DNA of 38,718 nucleotides from Actinomycetota bacterium. GTDB taxonomy: Bacteria > Actinomycetota > Aquicultoria > Aquicultorales > Aquicultoraceae. The stretch is taken from NCBI GenBank assembly GCA_030018005.1, contig JASEGT010000016.1, forward strand, positions 1-38,718, read 5' to 3'. This document shows positions 1-7,809 of this stretch, one piece after another; within the stretch, counting starts at the first letter, position 1, and the number at the start of each line of letters is the position of its first letter. Position numbers and translations under genes: made by a program. A model generated the notes under the pieces. That model did not search any database. It had not been told where the DNA came from and worked only from the letters and a program-made list of their open reading frames with translations.

Positions 1-718
1 TCTTAAGTTTCAGCATTGATTTCCATCTAATTTTGGTGTCCTTGATAATACAAAGCCCTTCTATCTCGGCAACCAGTTTGAAACCCAATGCTCTTGTGAT
101 CCGGTAAACTTGTGAACTCTTGCTTGTCCAGGCAACCACACTATCAATAGTCTTGTCCTGAAACAATAGAAAGAGTTCTGTAAACATAAGCACAAGCGGT
201 CTTAGGCCAACCCTAGAGCTTCTTAATATGCCAAGTTCCGCAAGATAGAGAATTCGCTCATCATCATCGAACAATTTGGCGACATCTTCGCGATGGCGTT
301 GAGTCTTGAGGCCGTTGTTGCATATCTGGTCGACAACCTCTGGCTTGCCCGTTAGAGCGCCCCACAAGAAGCCAATCGTCACGCCATTGTTTTTCAAGGA
401 AAAACAAAAACCCTCATTGCTTGAGTTAATATCAATCTCATTGACTAGGCGTGATTTTAGGTTATCTGTCGCGTAGCACTCGGTAAGCGGGCCGCCGCAT
501 TCGCATATCTTGAACAGCACCAAGTTAAGAGGATACGTCTTCCCGCATCTTTCGCACCTAAAGCCCTCGCCCCAAATGACGTTACCTTGACCATCGCGCT
601 CATCCGAGCCAAAAACCTCGCGATAGGTTCTTATAAGACTTTGAAAATCGGCATCTTCGTTCAGAACAGACGTTTTTGTGATTCTGGTAACGTTCAATTT
701 ATTGTTGGGCTGTTTCAT
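1..718 (-). CDS. GNAT-like acetyltransferase with zinc ribbon (3' end cut by window edge)
   Basis: An open frame of 239 codons runs leftward from ATG 716-718 to the window edge without a stop, so the C-terminus is missing. An AAAGGG-like ribosome site lies just upstream. Four cysteines at about residues 55, 58, 72 and 74 (CERC and CEC) form a probable zinc ribbon. The second half looks like a GNAT fold: a helix-turn region LGILRSSRVGLRPL near residues 160-175, where acetyl-CoA would bind, and then VAWTSKSSQVYRITRALGF, which resembles the last conserved strand and helix of GNAT enzymes. Substrate is unknown. The GNAT assignment is by pattern only. No neighbour suggests a function, and codon use looks slightly more AT-rich than in the housekeeping genes to the right. 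Confidence 0.65.
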   Translation of the reverse strand, partial: MKQPNNKLNVTRITKTSVLNEDADFQSLIRTYREVFGSDERDGQGNVIWGEGFRCERCGKTYPLNLVLFKICECGGPLTECYATDNLKSRLVNEIDINSSNEGFCFSLKNNGVTIGFLWGALTGKPEVVDQICNNGLKTQRHREDVAKLFDDDERILYLAELGILRSSRVGLRPLVLMFTELFLLFQDKTIDSVVAWTSKSSQVYRITRALGFKLVAEIEGLCIIKDTKIRWKSMLKLK

Positions 719-1140
719 TGATAAACCCTTTTGTAAGCGCTTGATATATAGACTAGCTACTATTAAAACATATTATCGCGCGGATGGAAAGATTTGCCAG
801 GCCTAGTATTACAAGATGAGCAAGCGTTTTCACGATAAGCTCTGTTTATCGCCGCATAATTACGCAATCGAAAAAGATTTTCTGGCTGTTGCTGCCAGAT
901 GGCCGAAAGCTCGAAACAGGCGAATATTAAGACCGCTAGCGTTTGTGGACAGTAAGCGCAAAGCGGATAAGCGGGCTGTTGCGCCAGCAGAAACTGGCAT
1001 AGAGTAGGGGGCGAAAGATCCCACATGAAAGAAGGAGCCCTCAAAATGGCCGAGCCATGCAGGGCGGTCGTAGGACAGTTTGTAGCGCAGAGCATGTCCC
1101 CATCGTAGCTGAAATTTGAAAGATCGCAGCATAGCTCATT
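719..1140. other. no supported gene (422 bases)
   Basis: Several short overlapping open frames exist on both strands, but none has a convincing ribosome site or a recognisable protein. No RNA gene or clear terminator was seen. Confidence 0.4.
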
Positions 1141-1551
1141 TTAAGCGACAACCTCATCTATTTCAACTTGTATAGGGTTAAGGGCATTGATGAGGACGGA
1201 GCATCCGGCATCAGTCAACTCCGCGGAACTATTATCAACGCAAGTCTGAGATTTGACCTCTTTCTGACGGTTTAAAACTGCCCTCCAACGCTTATGGCCG
1301 AAATTGCGAGAGAGAATCGACAAGGTGTTGAAGAAAGCCTCATGTTTCTGCGGCTTGATTGTGATGTCCACGAGGACGACGCTGACCTCTGGGTCGCCGC
1401 GTTGGTCATCGAAGGCGCCGCTTAAGCTTCTATCTATCGCGAACTGGAAGTTGCCGTCATGGCAGCTCTCATCGGGCCGGCAGGCGTTGTATTCGACCGT
1501 GTAGAGACCATCCGGCGCCGACGGGTCCATAGCCAGGGTAAGTTTGTTCAC
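1141..1551 (-). CDS. hypothetical protein, 136 aa
   Basis: I do not recognise this protein. It starts at GTG 1549-1551 with an AGAAGGG ribosome site 7 bases upstream and an in-frame TAG 30 bases before the start, which fixes the N-terminus. It is soluble, acidic and has no signal peptide or membrane segment. Four cysteines (two near the N-terminus in ACRPDESCHDG, two in the C-terminal third) do not form an obvious metal site. The middle (VSVVLVDITI) looks like a beta strand of a small alpha/beta domain. It is divergent from the secreted protein at 1708, with about 155 bases between them that could hold promoters for both. A real gene is supported mainly by the ribosome site and the length. 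Confidence 0.5.
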   Translation of the reverse strand: MNKLTLAMDPSAPDGLYTVEYNACRPDESCHDGNFQFAIDRSLSGAFDDQRGDPEVSVVLVDITIKPQKHEAFFNTLSILSRNFGHKRWRAVLNRQKEVKSQTCVDNSSAELTDAGCSVLINALNPIQVEIDEVVA

Positions 1552-1707
1552 GTCGAAACCCTTCTGCCGGTCCGTCAGCTATTACTACACGCCATAGTAA
1601 TTCGCGACCGACTATGATATATTGGGGTTAAATAGCGCGGCTCGCCGGCAACAAATACACGTCGACGAGGCGAGAGTCGTCCCATGTCCGGTATTAGGAG
1701 GATGTAC

Positions 1708-2580
1708 GTGAACAAGACGCTTATACTGTTTCTCATTGTGATGATGGCCGTTTTCGCGGTCGCGCCTGCGGCTGCGTTAGCCGCACCAATCCCTGAGGAG
1801 CTGCACATATCACTGTGGCCCGAGTATGATGACAACCAGATTCTCTTCCTGCAAGGGATTCGATTTCCCGACAACATGCCGCTGCCGATAGAGGTCAAGA
1901 TGGCGGTTCCAAAGGGTATGACTGTGGTTTGGGTTGGTGAGCTTTTAGGCGGCGAGGCGGCTCAGGACATCGAGGCGACGCACACGACCAATCCCAAGGA
2001 CGACTACGACGAGGTCGTCTTTACGCTTACCAAGAGCCGCATAGGCCAGCTAGAGGCGCAATGGGCGGGCTTGAAAATCGACGGCAAAGCGAGAGAGATA
2101 AACCTCGAATGGGTTCAGCGGTATGAGGCACAGCTGGTCACCTTCGACTTCAGGGTACCTACACAGGCATCGGAGATCGAGATGACGCCCCCGGCAAGTA
2201 TGCCCGGAGGGTCGACCAAGGGTCAGGAGTTTATCTCGGTGGCCCCGATGAAGCTTGCCGTAGGGCAAAAGCAGAACTTTGCGATTAAATATCAGCGGAG
2301 CACCAACGCTCCATCGGTATCCGAGCTACTGGCCCAGCAGCAGCCTGGGGCACCGGCGGGCACATCATCGACATCGAGCGCCGCGATAGCCGCCATCGTT
2401 TTCGCGGTAATAGCGGTCGCCATGCTTACTGTCTACAAGATGCACAACGGGCGGCCGGTCACACAAGACGAGCCAAAACAGCAGTGGACGACTGCGCGCA
2501 AAAAGCCGGCTCGGGACAGGGAAGAGACATGCCCAAGTGAGCTGAGCGATGACGATGAGCAAGGCCCCTTCTTTGATTAG
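1708..2580 (+). CDS. secreted, C-terminally membrane-anchored protein of unknown function
   Basis: The frame is open from ATG 1684, but AGGAGG at 1696-1701 sits 6 bases before GTG 1708, so GTG 1708 is the likely start, giving 290 residues. The first 26 residues are a signal peptide (hydrophobic core LILFLIVMMAVFAVAPAAALA, cleavage near Ala-Ala-Pro). An extracytoplasmic region of about 190 residues, predicted mainly beta, follows. A low-complexity Gln/Ala/Ser/Thr linker leads to one transmembrane helix at about residues 225-243 and a charged cytoplasmic tail ending in an acidic cluster. This is the topology of a type I surface protein. I do not recognise the extracellular domain and assign no function. 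Confidence 0.75.
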   Translation: MNKTLILFLIVMMAVFAVAPAAALAAPIPEELHISLWPEYDDNQILFLQGIRFPDNMPLPIEVKMAVPKGMTVVWVGELLGGEAAQDIEATHTTNPKDDYDEVVFTLTKSRIGQLEAQWAGLKIDGKAREINLEWVQRYEAQLVTFDFRVPTQASEIEMTPPASMPGGSTKGQEFISVAPMKLAVGQKQNFAIKYQRSTNAPSVSELLAQQQPGAPAGTSSTSSAAIAAIVFAVIAVAMLTVYKMHNGRPVTQDEPKQQWTTARKKPARDREETCPSELSDDDEQGPFFD

Positions 2581-2926
2581 CGCAGTGAAGGCACGCTCGA
2601 AATAATTCCCGAATAATTTCGAATCTCGACAAGAAGTCGGCCCGTGCGCTATTCACCCGGATAGCGCACATAGTGGCGGCATCGAGCTTCGCAAACAACG
2701 CAGTCATACTTTCTGTGGTTTAATATGCGCCTGTTCATGGATATACATATATCACAGGCTTTGTATTTAGCGATGCGATGAACGTCCCCGACATGCCCTG
2801 ATATCCCATATATTACCAGCCGTTACCTGCGCAAATAACCCCAGCTAAGCGCTAAAGTATCCTACTCGCTCGCCGATATAGAAGGAAGTCACGAACGAAA
2901 GCTGACAAAACCATAAGGAGATATCG
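2581..2926. other. intergenic, nothing recognised (346 bases)
   Basis: Only short open frames on the opposite strand are present, none with a good ribosome site. The AAGGAG at 2915-2920 belongs to the next gene. No clear terminator or promoter was identified. Confidence 0.4.
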
Positions 2927-4894
2927 GTGAAGAAGATCGTTTCCATCACCGCAATCGCTCTAGTCATCACCGTAGCAACATTCTTAGTCTACCAATTTAT
3001 GTTTTTACAACGTCCGGCTCGAGTGCTGGCCGAAATCGGCGAAGCCGTCGGAGCCATACAGAGCGGCGAGGCGAATTTCTCGCTCGTCGTTTACGCTGAC
3101 GGCATTCACGTTTTAGACGAATCCGGCTCGGCTAAGTGGACCGGCAAGCCCGAAGATGTGGCCGGTTTCATCGATGCCAAATCGAACGACACGTTGGGAC
3201 CGGATGACCGGGCTTCCTTCGACGTCACGGTGAAAACGCCGGAGCAGCAAAGAACGGTGCTCAAAACGCAAATCGGCGACACGGTCTATTTAAAAGACGC
3301 GGACTCGGGTGAGAAGTGGATAAAGTATCCGCAAAACGAGGTCATCGCAGCCGCAACGGAATTTCCGGGGTGGCGCTACGCTAACGCGCTTTTAAAAGCT
3401 ACCGACCATCTTGAAGACTACAAAAACGCGAAGGAGTTGACTACGGTAACCGTCGGTGACCGGAAGCTGACTCAGGTGCGCCTGGAACTAAAACGCAAGG
3501 AATGGCTCGCATCTGTCGCATCTAAATCCGTAAAAGATGACCAATTCGGGCTCGAAGACGCCAATGTCGAGACGCTGGTCTGGATAGACCCGGCGACATC
3601 GCTTCCGGTCAAGACCGAAGTTAAGTTTACGATGACCAAGGCGCAAAACGTATCCTGTGTCTTAACTATGGACTACACGGGTTTCAATCAGAATTATCAG
3701 ATTGCCGCGCCCCCGGCGGAGCAGGTCTTTACCGAGGAAGAATTTGCCCGGTTCAATGATTTCGCGAGGGACCTTGCTGACGCCGAGAGCAACGTCGAGC
3801 ACCGTGCTTATAGCAAGGCGCTTACGACATTGACGCGGCTCGAGCAGAACGAGCCGAGCAACGTCCGCGTCCTAGAGCTGATGGCGATAGCATACTTCGG
3901 TACGCGCGATGTGCGCGCCGCCGCGCTATATATCGAAAAAGTGCTGAGCTACAACGCCAATTCCTCCGACGCTTACCGAGTCAAGAGCGACTTGCGCCTA
4001 AGGGAGGCAAACGCGCTAAAGAACGATATAATGCGCAGGGCGATTTTGGAGGTCGAATCTACGGCTACATTTGTCGCAAGGCCCGATGTGGACTGGACCG
4101 ATGAAATAGCCTTCGAGCAATCGACCGTCTTAAGCAAGGCAACCTATCAGGATGCGGTTGCCTTATTATCAGAAGACTACCGGGAAGAACTCGACTCTCT
4201 CAACCCGATGTTCTGGGAGGCCTTAAGACACGCTCTCAAAGCGACGAGGCTCAACCCGCTCTCGGCCGATGCCCAGATTTCGCTCGGCTGTGCATACTTA
4301 GAGCTCGGCAACGAAGCAAGTGCCGCCGATTCATTCGAAAAAGCGGTTGAGATTAAGCCGTCACTGACAGAATCCGATTTTATGCGCGGACTCATATATT
4401 ATTCGCGCTCGAATCCCGTCAAGGGAGCGCGCCTTATTAAGAAGGCGTCATCCGCGGATGTCGATTCACGATACGAAGAGGTCGCCAAGGCTTTGTTCAG
4501 GCATATCAGCGAGGCCAAGATACCAGAGACTCCCGAGGAAATTCTCCAGGAATTGGCAAGCTCATCTAGCGCTCAGCAATTGGACACGGCGCTTCTCGAC
4601 AAGAGCAGGCCCGTATTATTGATGTTTTTCAGCGACGACTGCGCGGTATCGCAGGAAATCGCCGATGACATAAAAGCCATGAAAGACCGGTACGCGAGCG
4701 ATGTCGAGTTTATCGTCGTCGACATAGACAGCGGCGGAGCTGATATAACTCAGCTCTTAGTGACCTATAAGTTTGAGGTTACGCCGGCGTTGTTTATGAT
4801 GAGTGCTTCCGGCAAGAGGCTTCACGAGCACGATGGTTACATCGATACTAAAGTATTGGAGCAGTGGATTAAAAATGCTATTCCCAGGCAATAA
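2927..4894 (+). CDS. membrane-anchored lipoprotein-like / TPR / thioredoxin-like fusion
   Basis: The start is GTG 2927, with AAGGAG 6 bases upstream; the protein is 655 residues. Residues 1-25 form an uncleaved signal anchor (no lipobox Cys was seen). Residues about 30-270 resemble the LolA/LppX-type half-barrel of outer-surface lipoproteins (VYLKDADSGEKWIKYP, VWIDPATSLPVKTEVKF). Residues about 285-545 contain TPR-like helices, clearest at LNPLSADAQISLGCAYLELG. Residues about 555-655 look like a thioredoxin fold (PVLLMFFSDDC, cis-proline in FEVTPALFMM). The active site is C572-A-V-S575, so only the first of the two thioredoxin cysteines remains. Role is unknown; a cell-surface chaperone or redox scaffold is a guess. 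The domain reading is by eye. Confidence 0.7.
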   Translation: MKKIVSITAIALVITVATFLVYQFMFLQRPARVLAEIGEAVGAIQSGEANFSLVVYADGIHVLDESGSAKWTGKPEDVAGFIDAKSNDTLGPDDRASFDVTVKTPEQQRTVLKTQIGDTVYLKDADSGEKWIKYPQNEVIAAATEFPGWRYANALLKATDHLEDYKNAKELTTVTVGDRKLTQVRLELKRKEWLASVASKSVKDDQFGLEDANVETLVWIDPATSLPVKTEVKFTMTKAQNVSCVLTMDYTGFNQNYQIAAPPAEQVFTEEEFARFNDFARDLADAESNVEHRAYSKALTTLTRLEQNEPSNVRVLELMAIAYFGTRDVRAAALYIEKVLSYNANSSDAYRVKSDLRLREANALKNDIMRRAILEVESTATFVARPDVDWTDEIAFEQSTVLSKATYQDAVALLSEDYREELDSLNPMFWEALRHALKATRLNPLSADAQISLGCAYLELGNEASAADSFEKAVEIKPSLTESDFMRGLIYYSRSNPVKGARLIKKASSADVDSRYEEVAKALFRHISEAKIPETPEEILQELASSSSAQQLDTALLDKSRPVLLMFFSDDCAVSQEIADDIKAMKDRYASDVEFIVVDIDSGGADITQLLVTYKFEVTPALFMMSASGKRLHEHDGYIDTKVLEQWIKNAIPRQ

Positions 4895-5103
4895 CAACGT
4901 GCATGTATCAAACAGTAACCAGTACCACGAAACAGTCATAGTGCGGCGCAATGCTTCGTCCAGGCAGTCGACGCTTGTGACCAACCGGGAAAAATGTATC
5001 ATCTGCCCGGTAGACTTCCGGCTTTGCGAATTCGGGCCGTGCAGGTATAGTTGGCCGTCAAGGTCGTTGAGTTGACGTTGTCGACTATCTCACACGCGTA
5101 GTG
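4895..5103. other. intergenic stretch before terminator; possible cysteine-rich relic
   Basis: One forward frame through 4980-5045 encodes a cluster of four cysteines ending in Gly-Pro-Cys-Arg, but it has no ribosome site and overlaps the preceding gene in another frame. Nothing else was recognised. Confidence 0.25.
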
Positions 5104-5149
5104 ACCGGCTGCGTGGACAACAAAGTCCACACAGCCGGTTTTGCTTTTT
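5104..5149 (+). terminator. intrinsic terminator
   Basis: ACCGGCTGCGTGGAC pairs with GTCCACACAGCCGGT around the loop AACAAA (5119-5124), with one mismatch, and is followed by TTTTGCTTTTT. It would end transcription of the fusion gene upstream and insulate the rsbW/sigB operon. Confidence 0.85.
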
Positions 5150-5343
5150 GTCATAAGTTCTATGGTAATGAAAAGCCTGCATATGATAGAATTTCATTCA
5201 GCCAATCAGACCCAAGCCGTTCGCGATGACTAAACGAATATAGAAAGCCGCATGCCGGGGTTTGAGTGCGGTCTGGATTTTAAGGAAAAGGGAATGTCGC
5301 TCGAAATCGGGGCGCATTCTATTATTTGAGGTGATAAGCGAAG

Positions 5344-5721
5344 ATGACGATTATCGACAGGGTAGAGATGAATGTCCCGGCACGCAGGGAATACGCGCGG
5401 CTCATACGGTTAGCTATAGCCGGAATCGCAAGCCGCATGAATTTCACGGTCGATTCGCTGGAGGACCTTAAGATGGCCATCGATGAAGCGTACGTTATCG
5501 CTTTGGACGATCCCGCACAAGAGGTCTTCAACGTCGCATTCGTGATCCACCCGGATCGCTTGGAGATACTCGTACCCGGTCTGGGAAGTGCCGAGTCTCT
5601 CGAGGATGAGTTGTTGCAGAAATTCGGATTTTCGATTCTCAACTCCGTCATGGACAAGGTAGAGTGGACGCGCGTCGATGCGAGAACCAGGAATCTACTC
5701 ATGGTCAAGTTCGTAGTTTAG
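5344..5721 (+). CDS. rsbW: RsbW-like anti-sigma factor with degenerate ATP site
   Basis: Starts at ATG 5344 after GAGGTGATAAGCGAAG; 125 residues. The first half aligns closely with RsbW/SpoIIAB (VPARREYARLIRLAIAGIASRM, then DSLEDLKMAIDEA), the GHKL-fold kinases that hold a SigB/SigF-type sigma factor inactive. The N-box should read SEACTNAV but is DEAYVIAL, so the Mg-ATP-binding Asn is Ile. The DxGxG-type box is LVPGLGS, with the Asp gone, and the ATP lid is largely missing, which explains the length below the usual 140-160. The C-terminal G2 region survives only as KFGFSILNSVMDKVEW. The sigma factor follows 97 bases downstream. Sigma binding is plausible. ATP binding and phosphorylation of an anti-anti-sigma protein are doubtful. 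Confidence 0.8.
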   Translation: MTIIDRVEMNVPARREYARLIRLAIAGIASRMNFTVDSLEDLKMAIDEAYVIALDDPAQEVFNVAFVIHPDRLEILVPGLGSAESLEDELLQKFGFSILNSVMDKVEWTRVDARTRNLLMVKFVV

Positions 5722-5751
5722 ATAAAGTGTGCGAAACGATGCAAGATGCCC

Positions 5752-5801
5752 TATGCGCAGGGCTGAGGCTTGGCTTCGGCAGCGCATATGTTTATTTTAT
5801 T
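5752..5801 (+). terminator. stem-loop with T-rich tail between rsbW-like gene and sigma gene
   Basis: TATGCGC (5752-5758) pairs with GCGCATA (5782-5788). Inside it GCTGAGGC pairs with GCTTCGGC around TTG, allowing G-U pairs. The tail TGTTTATTTTATT leads directly into the ribosome site of the sigma gene at 5802. It may be a partial terminator or attenuator setting the anti-sigma to sigma ratio. Confidence 0.5.
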
Positions 5802-5818
5802 GAGGAGGCGCGGTAGTT

Positions 5819-6619
5819 TTGGCCGGCTCGCAAGAGGGAAAAAAACGTAAAAACAGTAAGGCTTTAGCTTGGGACAAAACGCATACGTTAGAGCTTTTCA
5901 TAGAGTATGGAAAGAGTAAATCACCCGAGATCAGGGATGAACTCGTGTCGATGTATATAAACCTCGTGGAGTATCTGGCAAGGCGCTTCAAGAACCGGGG
6001 TGAGCCTGTAGAGGACTTGATACAGGTCGGGACTATCGGCTTGATAAAGGCGATTGATAGGTTCGATGTCGAAAGGGCAGTGGAGTTTACGACATATGCG
6101 ACCCCGACTATCGTGGGTGAGATAAAGCGCTACTTTAGAGATAAGGGATGGGCCGTGAAAGTGCCCCGGCGCCTCCAAGAGCTAAACCTTCTGGTTACGC
6201 ATGCCGTAAACGCGCTGACTCAAGATTTAAGGAGGTCGCCGACGGTCGCCGAGATAGCGGCGCACCTTAACGTCACCTCGGAGCAGGTGATTGAAGCGAT
6301 GGAAACCAGCGAGGTCTACAGCTTTGTCTCTCTGGACCGGGATTTGTCCTCTGATACCGATGATAGTTTTTCGCTTTTAGAGTATATTGGTGAAGATGAC
6401 AAGGAACTCATCGGCATCGAGGATAGAACGTGCCTGGCTGACGCACTCAAGGAATTAAGCAAGCAAGAGCAAAGGATATTATACCTGCGCTTCTTTCGCG
6501 GTCTGACACAGACGGAGATAGCGCAGCAGCTCGGTATATCACAGATGCATGTTTCTAGACTCCTCAGGCGTACGCTTGAGGTTTTGAGGGAGAAAATGCT
6601 GCGTGACCGGGAGGCGTAG
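5819..6619 (+). CDS. sigB: SigB/SigF-type RNA polymerase sigma factor
   Basis: Starts at TTG 5819 with GAGGAGG at 5802-5808 (10-base spacing, slightly long); no in-frame ATG or GTG precedes it. The 266 residues match the sigma-70 group 3 family (SigB/SigF/SigG). Region 2 contains DLIQVGTIGLIKAIDRFD and FTTYATPTIVGEIKRYFRD, used for core binding and -10 recognition. Region 3 starts near PTVAEIAAHLNV. Region 4 contains LTQTEIAQQLGISQMHVSRL, the helix-turn-helix for the -35 element. All regions are present and normal in length. The RsbW-like gene upstream is the expected regulator. Regulon is unknown; general stress or sporulation-like control is the family norm, and the two SpoIIE-type phosphatases further along fit partner switching. 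Confidence 0.92.
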   Translation: MAGSQEGKKRKNSKALAWDKTHTLELFIEYGKSKSPEIRDELVSMYINLVEYLARRFKNRGEPVEDLIQVGTIGLIKAIDRFDVERAVEFTTYATPTIVGEIKRYFRDKGWAVKVPRRLQELNLLVTHAVNALTQDLRRSPTVAEIAAHLNVTSEQVIEAMETSEVYSFVSLDRDLSSDTDDSFSLLEYIGEDDKELIGIEDRTCLADALKELSKQEQRILYLRFFRGLTQTEIAQQLGISQMHVSRLLRRTLEVLREKMLRDREA

Positions 6620-7720
6620 TTGAAAACCGAAAACGGGCTCGAACGCGTCAAAAGCGTTGGAATAGTCGCGTGGACATGCGTCGGTGTGATAGTCATGATA
6701 GGGGTCGCTCTCTACGTTTTGAGCAGTCTGCGTGCGGTCATAATGCCGTTTTTGTATGCTATGGCAATCGTCTACATACTGCGCCCGGTCGTCAACTACC
6801 TGGACGATAAAGGTATGCCCCGAATCCTCGCTCTCCTTCTCACATATCTGGGAATAATCGTCGCGCTCACGCTTTCGAGCACGTATGTCGGACCAATTCT
6901 CTACCGGGAGAGCAATAGTCTTATCTCGAAAATCCCCGAATATATAGCCAACGTCGGCCTGTATATAAACGATTATATCGCCGGCCATCACTACCTTAAG
7001 GGCTCGGGCGTGACTCGCTTCATCGTTGGCATGCAGAACTCCATAACATCGTTAGCGCAGCGTGCGGCGCTATATGTGCCGACCTTTACAGTCAACCTAT
7101 TCGGCGGGGTGCTCAACCTTATCCTTGCGCCGATCATCGCGTTTTATGTCCTCAAAGACTTCAGTGTCTTGCGTAAGACGATAAGTGAGATGATGCCCGA
7201 GAGACACCGCGTCGAGGGGATGCAGATAATAAGGAAAATCGATTGCATCGTCGGCGGTTTTCTTAAAGGACAAGCCATGGTCGCGCTTACGGTCGGTGTC
7301 TTGTCCGGCGTCAGTTTGTGGTTAATCGGCGTGGACTATGCGATACTCCTCGGATTCATTATCGGTTTCTTCAATATTATCCCGTATTTAGGCCCGATTT
7401 TGGGGGGTGCTCCGGCGGTGCTTATCGCCCTGGGAACCTCATGGCAGCTTGCGCTTATCACAGTCCTCGTCCTCATCGCGGTGCAGCAGTTCGACAGCAT
7501 CATAATATCCCCCAGGATAATGAGTCAGCAGGTAAACCTCCATCCTGTCGTGGTCATTTTCGCGATTTTGGCCGGTGGCACGCTCTTCGGATTCATAGGG
7601 ATGCTGGTCACTATACCGATTGCCGCAGTCGGCAAAGCGCTCTACCTCCATTTCCGGGAACGCAATAACGGGCCGGGTGGCGGTGAGCTTGCCGCATGTC
7701 CGGTAGATTCTAAGACATAA
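6620..7720 (+). CDS. AI-2E family transporter-like membrane protein
   Basis: Starts at TTG 6620 immediately after the sigma stop codon, with GGGAGG 5 bases upstream, so it is translationally coupled to it. The 366 residues contain an N-terminal pair of helices (VGIVAWTCVGVIVMIGVALYV and following), a soluble stretch of about 130 residues, and a C-terminal hydrophobic block. That block carries the family signatures LNLILAPIIAFYVLKD and GFFNIIPYLGPILGGAPAV. This is the AI-2E/PerM family (TqsA, YdbI-like). Members have been linked to autoinducer-2 or solute export and to sodium/proton exchange, so the substrate cannot be inferred. A short hydrophilic tail follows the last helix. Cotranscription with a stress sigma factor is the only context. 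Confidence 0.88.
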   Translation: MKTENGLERVKSVGIVAWTCVGVIVMIGVALYVLSSLRAVIMPFLYAMAIVYILRPVVNYLDDKGMPRILALLLTYLGIIVALTLSSTYVGPILYRESNSLISKIPEYIANVGLYINDYIAGHHYLKGSGVTRFIVGMQNSITSLAQRAALYVPTFTVNLFGGVLNLILAPIIAFYVLKDFSVLRKTISEMMPERHRVEGMQIIRKIDCIVGGFLKGQAMVALTVGVLSGVSLWLIGVDYAILLGFIIGFFNIIPYLGPILGGAPAVLIALGTSWQLALITVLVLIAVQQFDSIIISPRIMSQQVNLHPVVVIFAILAGGTLFGFIGMLVTIPIAAVGKALYLHFRERNNGPGGGELAACPVDSKT

Positions 7721-7722
7721 GT

Positions 7723-7753
7723 TTGGCAAAATCGGCGCTAAATGCCCTATAAT
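7723..7753 (+). promoter_or_regulatory. probable sigma-A promoter of alaS operon
   Basis: TATAAT at 7748-7753 is a perfect -10 box. TTGGCA at 7723-7728 is a possible -35 box with a 19-base spacer, wider than ideal. Confidence 0.45.
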
Positions 7754-7809
7754 GATAGGGAGAAAAAATCCCGCAATCGATGCGTTGCCTTTGAAGGGTG
7801 ATATAAATT

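Noticed and set aside
763-1132. Three overlapping short open frames on both strands
   Set aside because: No ribosome site, low-complexity or frame-shadow composition, and no recognisable domain.
4803-5075. Forward open frame of 90 codons
   Set aside because: Most of it overlaps the end of the fusion gene in another frame and has no ribosome site; only its cysteine cluster is noted as a finding.
5150-5343. A SigB-type promoter for autoregulation of the rsbW-sigB operon
   Set aside because: GTTT-like and GGGAAT-like boxes are present but about 26 bases apart rather than the usual 13-15.
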